Source of the DNA: Pseudolabrys taiwanensis | GTDB lineage: Bacteria; Pseudomonadota; Alphaproteobacteria; Rhizobiales; Xanthobacteraceae | Direction of reading: 5' to 3' | Assembly (NCBI RefSeq): GCF_003367395.1 | Contig: NZ_CP031417.1 | Location: 682,001 to 746,000 of the forward strand | Length of the DNA: 64,000 nucleotides | In this document: positions 63,684-64,000 of the stretch, piece after piece | How positions within the stretch are numbered: position 1 is the stretch's first letter | How the letters are laid out: every line of letters starts with the position of its first letter | The notes under the pieces: model-generated | Seen by the model: only the letters and a program-made list of their open reading frames with translations | Told to the model about the DNA's origin: nothing | Database searches by the model: none | Translations under genes and position numbers: made by a program

Positions 63684-64000
63684 ATGCGCCCAGCCACGAG
63701 AACACTGTCGCTTCTCACCTGGCGACCCAAACAGTCGTCAGGTTTGCACGAGGTCGACACGCGACGGGCCGCGCAATACGTGCGGATGTCGACCGATCAC
63801 CAGCGGTACTCCATCGACAATCAGTCAAGTGTCAACGCCGCCTATGCCGCCATCCATAACCTCACGATCGTGCGCACTTATTCGGACGCCGGGAGGAGTG
63901 GCCTGCGTGTCGAAGGGCGCGACGCGCTTCGCCGCCTCATTGACGATGTTCAATCCGAGCGGGCGGATTTCGGCACCATCCTTGTCTACGACGTTAGCCG
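63684..64000 (+). CDS. Large serine recombinase, N-terminal part (runs off window)
   Basis: 105 codons visible. After an unusual 30-residue leader, AAQYVRMSTDHQRYSIDNQS carries the catalytic Ser, followed by IVRTYSDAGRSGLRVEGRDA and FGTILVYDVSR, the start of the active-site Arg region. This is the resolvase domain of a large serine recombinase (phage or ICE integrase, or DNA invertase). ATG at 63684 may be too early; GTG nearer the domain (63779) is an alternative. It marks a second mobile element beyond the window. Confidence 0.85.
   Translation, partial: MRPATRTLSLLTWRPKQSSGLHEVDTRRAAQYVRMSTDHQRYSIDNQSSVNAAYAAIHNLTIVRTYSDAGRSGLRVEGRDALRRLIDDVQSERADFGTILVYDVS

Noticed and set aside
63872..63881. 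A third GCGCACTTAT (nic-core) match
   Set aside because: It lies inside the serine recombinase coding sequence at a conserved protein segment and has no adjoining hairpin.

Overview
The window is high-GC DNA of an alphaproteobacterium, most likely order Hyphomicrobiales (Rhizobiales), of a Xanthobacteraceae/Bradyrhizobiaceae-like type. The evidence is a type II lumazine synthase (RibH2) under an FMN riboswitch, an ATP12 F1-assembly chaperone, PilZ proteins, a short FliN, propionyl-CoA carboxylase genes, several GGAAC-N16/17-CGTT (EcfG-type) general-stress promoters, and palindromic intergenic repeats typical of the group. No species is assigned.

Region 1 (1-11.3 kb) is mostly chromosomal core: a GltD-like flavoprotein (cut by the left edge), two secreted Gly-rich proteins sharing a C-terminal tail and flanking a HAD phosphatase, ATP12, ribH2 with its riboswitch, a membrane protein, a nitroreductase, a double-PilZ protein, Dps, and a TPR glycosyltransferase.

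Region 2 (11.5-16.7 kb) is unusual. The last 186 bp of pccB (carboxylase beta subunit) occur again about 1.9 kb downstream at 183/186 identity, and the last ~139 bp occur a third time. Foreign-looking cargo lies between the copies: a small membrane protein, a SIR2-family protein, a truncated GFA gene fused in frame to a pccB end, another membrane protein, then a VapB antitoxin with a frameshifted VapC. This looks like stepwise accretion of small elements at the 3' end of a housekeeping gene.

Region 3 (16.9-38.6 kb) is again mainly chromosomal: a frameshifted M23-like gene, a class-3 lipase lipoprotein, a Bug-type binding protein, a probable periplasmic 2H phosphoesterase, small envelope proteins, a DMT exporter, a 1-Cys peroxiredoxin, a di-haem peroxidase, an AcpA-type phosphatase, a DUF4010 protein, pccA, an EcfG-controlled SDR, a LysR/tautomerase divergent pair, lipB and fliN.

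Region 4 (38.8 kb to about 62 kb) is a mobility island beside tRNA-Leu(GAG). It begins with a tyrosine integrase and contains the 3' half of a second, different tRNA-Leu. Cargo includes a DNA methyltransferase paired with a Z1-domain ATPase, a second methyltransferase in an ATGA-coupled trio, and a tight operon of a 2OG-Fe(II) oxygenase with two AlaX-like tRNA-editing proteins. Transfer functions are two MobA/MobL relaxases, each preceded by an IncQ-like oriT, and two tandem VirD4-type coupling ATPases. No mating-pair (VirB) genes are visible, so the element appears mobilizable, or its secretion genes lie outside. A resolvase, an XRE regulator and a LuxR/LuxI pair with a lux-box-like palindrome suggest quorum control. 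Past 62 kb are an EcfG-controlled DUF4142 gene and a nitroreductase, and a large serine recombinase runs off the right edge.

The best candidates for something undescribed are the oxygenase/AlaX/AlaX operon, the triplicated pccB 3' end with SIR2 cargo, and the minimal methyltransferase-Z1 pair.
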